A stretch of DNA of 6,125 nucleotides from Acinetobacter sp. UBA6641 (GTDB lineage: Bacteria; Pseudomonadota; Gammaproteobacteria; Pseudomonadales; Moraxellaceae). The translations under genes were made by a program, and so were the position numbers. Under the pieces are notes generated by a model, which had not been told where the DNA came from, did no database searches, and saw nothing but the letters and a program-made list of their open reading frames with translations. The stretch spans positions 8,283 to 14,407 of the forward strand of contig DKLL01000186.1 in NCBI GenBank assembly GCA_002455755.1, written 5' to 3'. Shown here piece after piece: positions 5,342 through 6,125 of this stretch (the first letter of the stretch is position 1; every line of letters begins with the position of its first letter).

Positions 5342-6125
5342 ATGAAAAAAATAATAAAACTGAATATGCTCACGGCTTGTGTATTAATGGCTCAACAATC
5401 TTTTGCTCTCCAGCAGTTAACGGATCACTCTTTAAGTGATGTTACGGGGCAGGATGGTATTTCTATTACACATGAAGTCTCAAAGATCAATGTAGATCAG
5501 GTCAACTGGGTGGACTATACCGATACAGGTAGCATGAAATTGGGGATGCATAATGTTGAAGTCAAAGGTGTAAATAACAGTGCAATTAAAAGTACGCTTG
5601 ATTTTGATGTAGGCACAACCGATAGAGGAACCGGAGTAAAAATTCAAGCCAGTATTTCCCCATTTCAGGCAACTGTAGAAAAAATCATGTTGTTATGTGG
5701 GGCTGCAACTTGTACCACAGCTGAACAGAATTTAGGTTCTTTGAGTCTTTCAACGACTTCTCCTTTAAAATTTTATTTGCAAACTACTCATGGTTTATTT
5801 AACCGTGATGAGAAAGCACATTTAGACTTTCAGTTACAAAATGCAAGTATTGGATATGGTTTAAACGGTAAAAATTTAACCCTAAAAGATTTTAATTTTA
5901 ATTTTTCTGCCGATGGTTACATGTATCTAGACTCAAATGAGGGAATAGTGATAACCACCAAAAGTCGTGATGGCAACACGGATCATATTGTTAATTTAGA
6001 CCGAGTGGCTGATTCAAGCGATGTAGACTCGAGTCGAGTGAATGCGAAAAATCCCGGTGTAAATATTGACTTGCGCTATGGTTCAGATCCCAATAACCAG
6101 AAGAATGTGATTCGTATGGGAGCAT
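5342..6125 (+). CDS. Exported DUF6160/fil-like protein, 3' end beyond the window
   Basis: The frame is open from the ATG to the right edge, 261 residues without a stop, so the gene is cut off by the window. Residues 1-22 form a classic Sec signal peptide (MKKIIK, hydrophobic core, QSFA cut site). The mature start LQQLTDHSLSDVTGQDGISI is the clearest copy of the module shared by all three genes and resembles the N-terminus of Acinetobacter DUF6160 / 'putative pilus system' proteins. What follows is beta-rich (MKLGMHNVEVKGV, GVKIQASISPF, LDFQLQNASIGYGL, LKDFNFNFSADGYMYLD) with one close cysteine pair, Cys119/Cys124. The later part is Asp/Ser/Asn-rich. From memory this could be the protein called FilA in Acinetobacter, but I cannot assign the letter safely. 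The role, assembly of or participation in a surface appendage, is inferred from family and context. Confidence 0.85.
   Translation, partial: MKKIIKLNMLTACVLMAQQSFALQQLTDHSLSDVTGQDGISITHEVSKINVDQVNWVDYTDTGSMKLGMHNVEVKGVNNSAIKSTLDFDVGTTDRGTGVKIQASISPFQATVEKIMLLCGAATCTTAEQNLGSLSLSTTSPLKFYLQTTHGLFNRDEKAHLDFQLQNASIGYGLNGKNLTLKDFNFNFSADGYMYLDSNEGIVITTKSRDGNTDHIVNLDRVADSSDVDSSRVNAKNPGVNIDLRYGSDPNNQKNVIRMGA

Noticed and set aside
2604..6125. Assigning specific fil letters (filA, filB, filC) to the three exported proteins
   Set aside because: The family resemblance is credible, but I cannot tell which letter belongs to which gene from sequence alone, and the third gene is incomplete.

Overview
The window looks like chromosomal DNA of an Acinetobacter species or a close Moraxellaceae relative. 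This rests on the AT-rich sequence, a dCTP deaminase of the 189-residue type I associate with Acinetobacter, and three consecutive exported proteins resembling the Acinetobacter 'fil' pilus-system/DUF6160 proteins. The assignment comes from memory of these families; no search was run.

Layout. The left edge (2-253, + strand) carries the 3' end of an unrecognised gene. It converges with, and overlaps by 7 bp, a minus-strand DUF2062 membrane protein gene (247-789). A gene-free, very AT-rich divergent region (790-1068) holds three perfect 10-bp palindromes and two pairs of direct repeats. Next come a LysE/RhtB-type efflux protein (1069-1662), an imperfect hairpin, and dcd (1788-2357), which supplies dUTP for thymidylate synthesis. 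A strong rho-independent terminator and a weaker second one close this housekeeping block.

From about 2450 to the right edge lies one apparent operon of exported proteins, with a candidate sigma-70 promoter at 2452-2479. Its genes are a 668-residue protein (2604-4610), a 228-residue protein (4621-5307) and a third protein cut off by the window (5342 onward, 261 residues seen). Each has a Sec signal peptide followed at once by the same short module, approximately L-x-D-x-x-L-x-x-x-T-G-[QE]-x-G. Each also has closely spaced cysteine pairs in an otherwise beta-rich, asparagine/threonine-rich sequence. The tight spacing and shared module suggest that the products work together at the cell surface, plausibly in a fil-type pilus or surface-fibre system. 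That role is inference; no biochemical activity can be read from the sequence.

The most striking new observation is inside the first of these proteins. Three tandem 16-residue (48-bp) repeats place a tyrosine at every fourth position, 11 of 12 slots. They are followed by a Thr/Tyr tract, a second short Tyr ladder and an Ala/Asn/Thr-rich helix-like stretch that reuses the 48-bp spacing. This repetitive block appears to be inserted between two more ordinary beta-rich segments.
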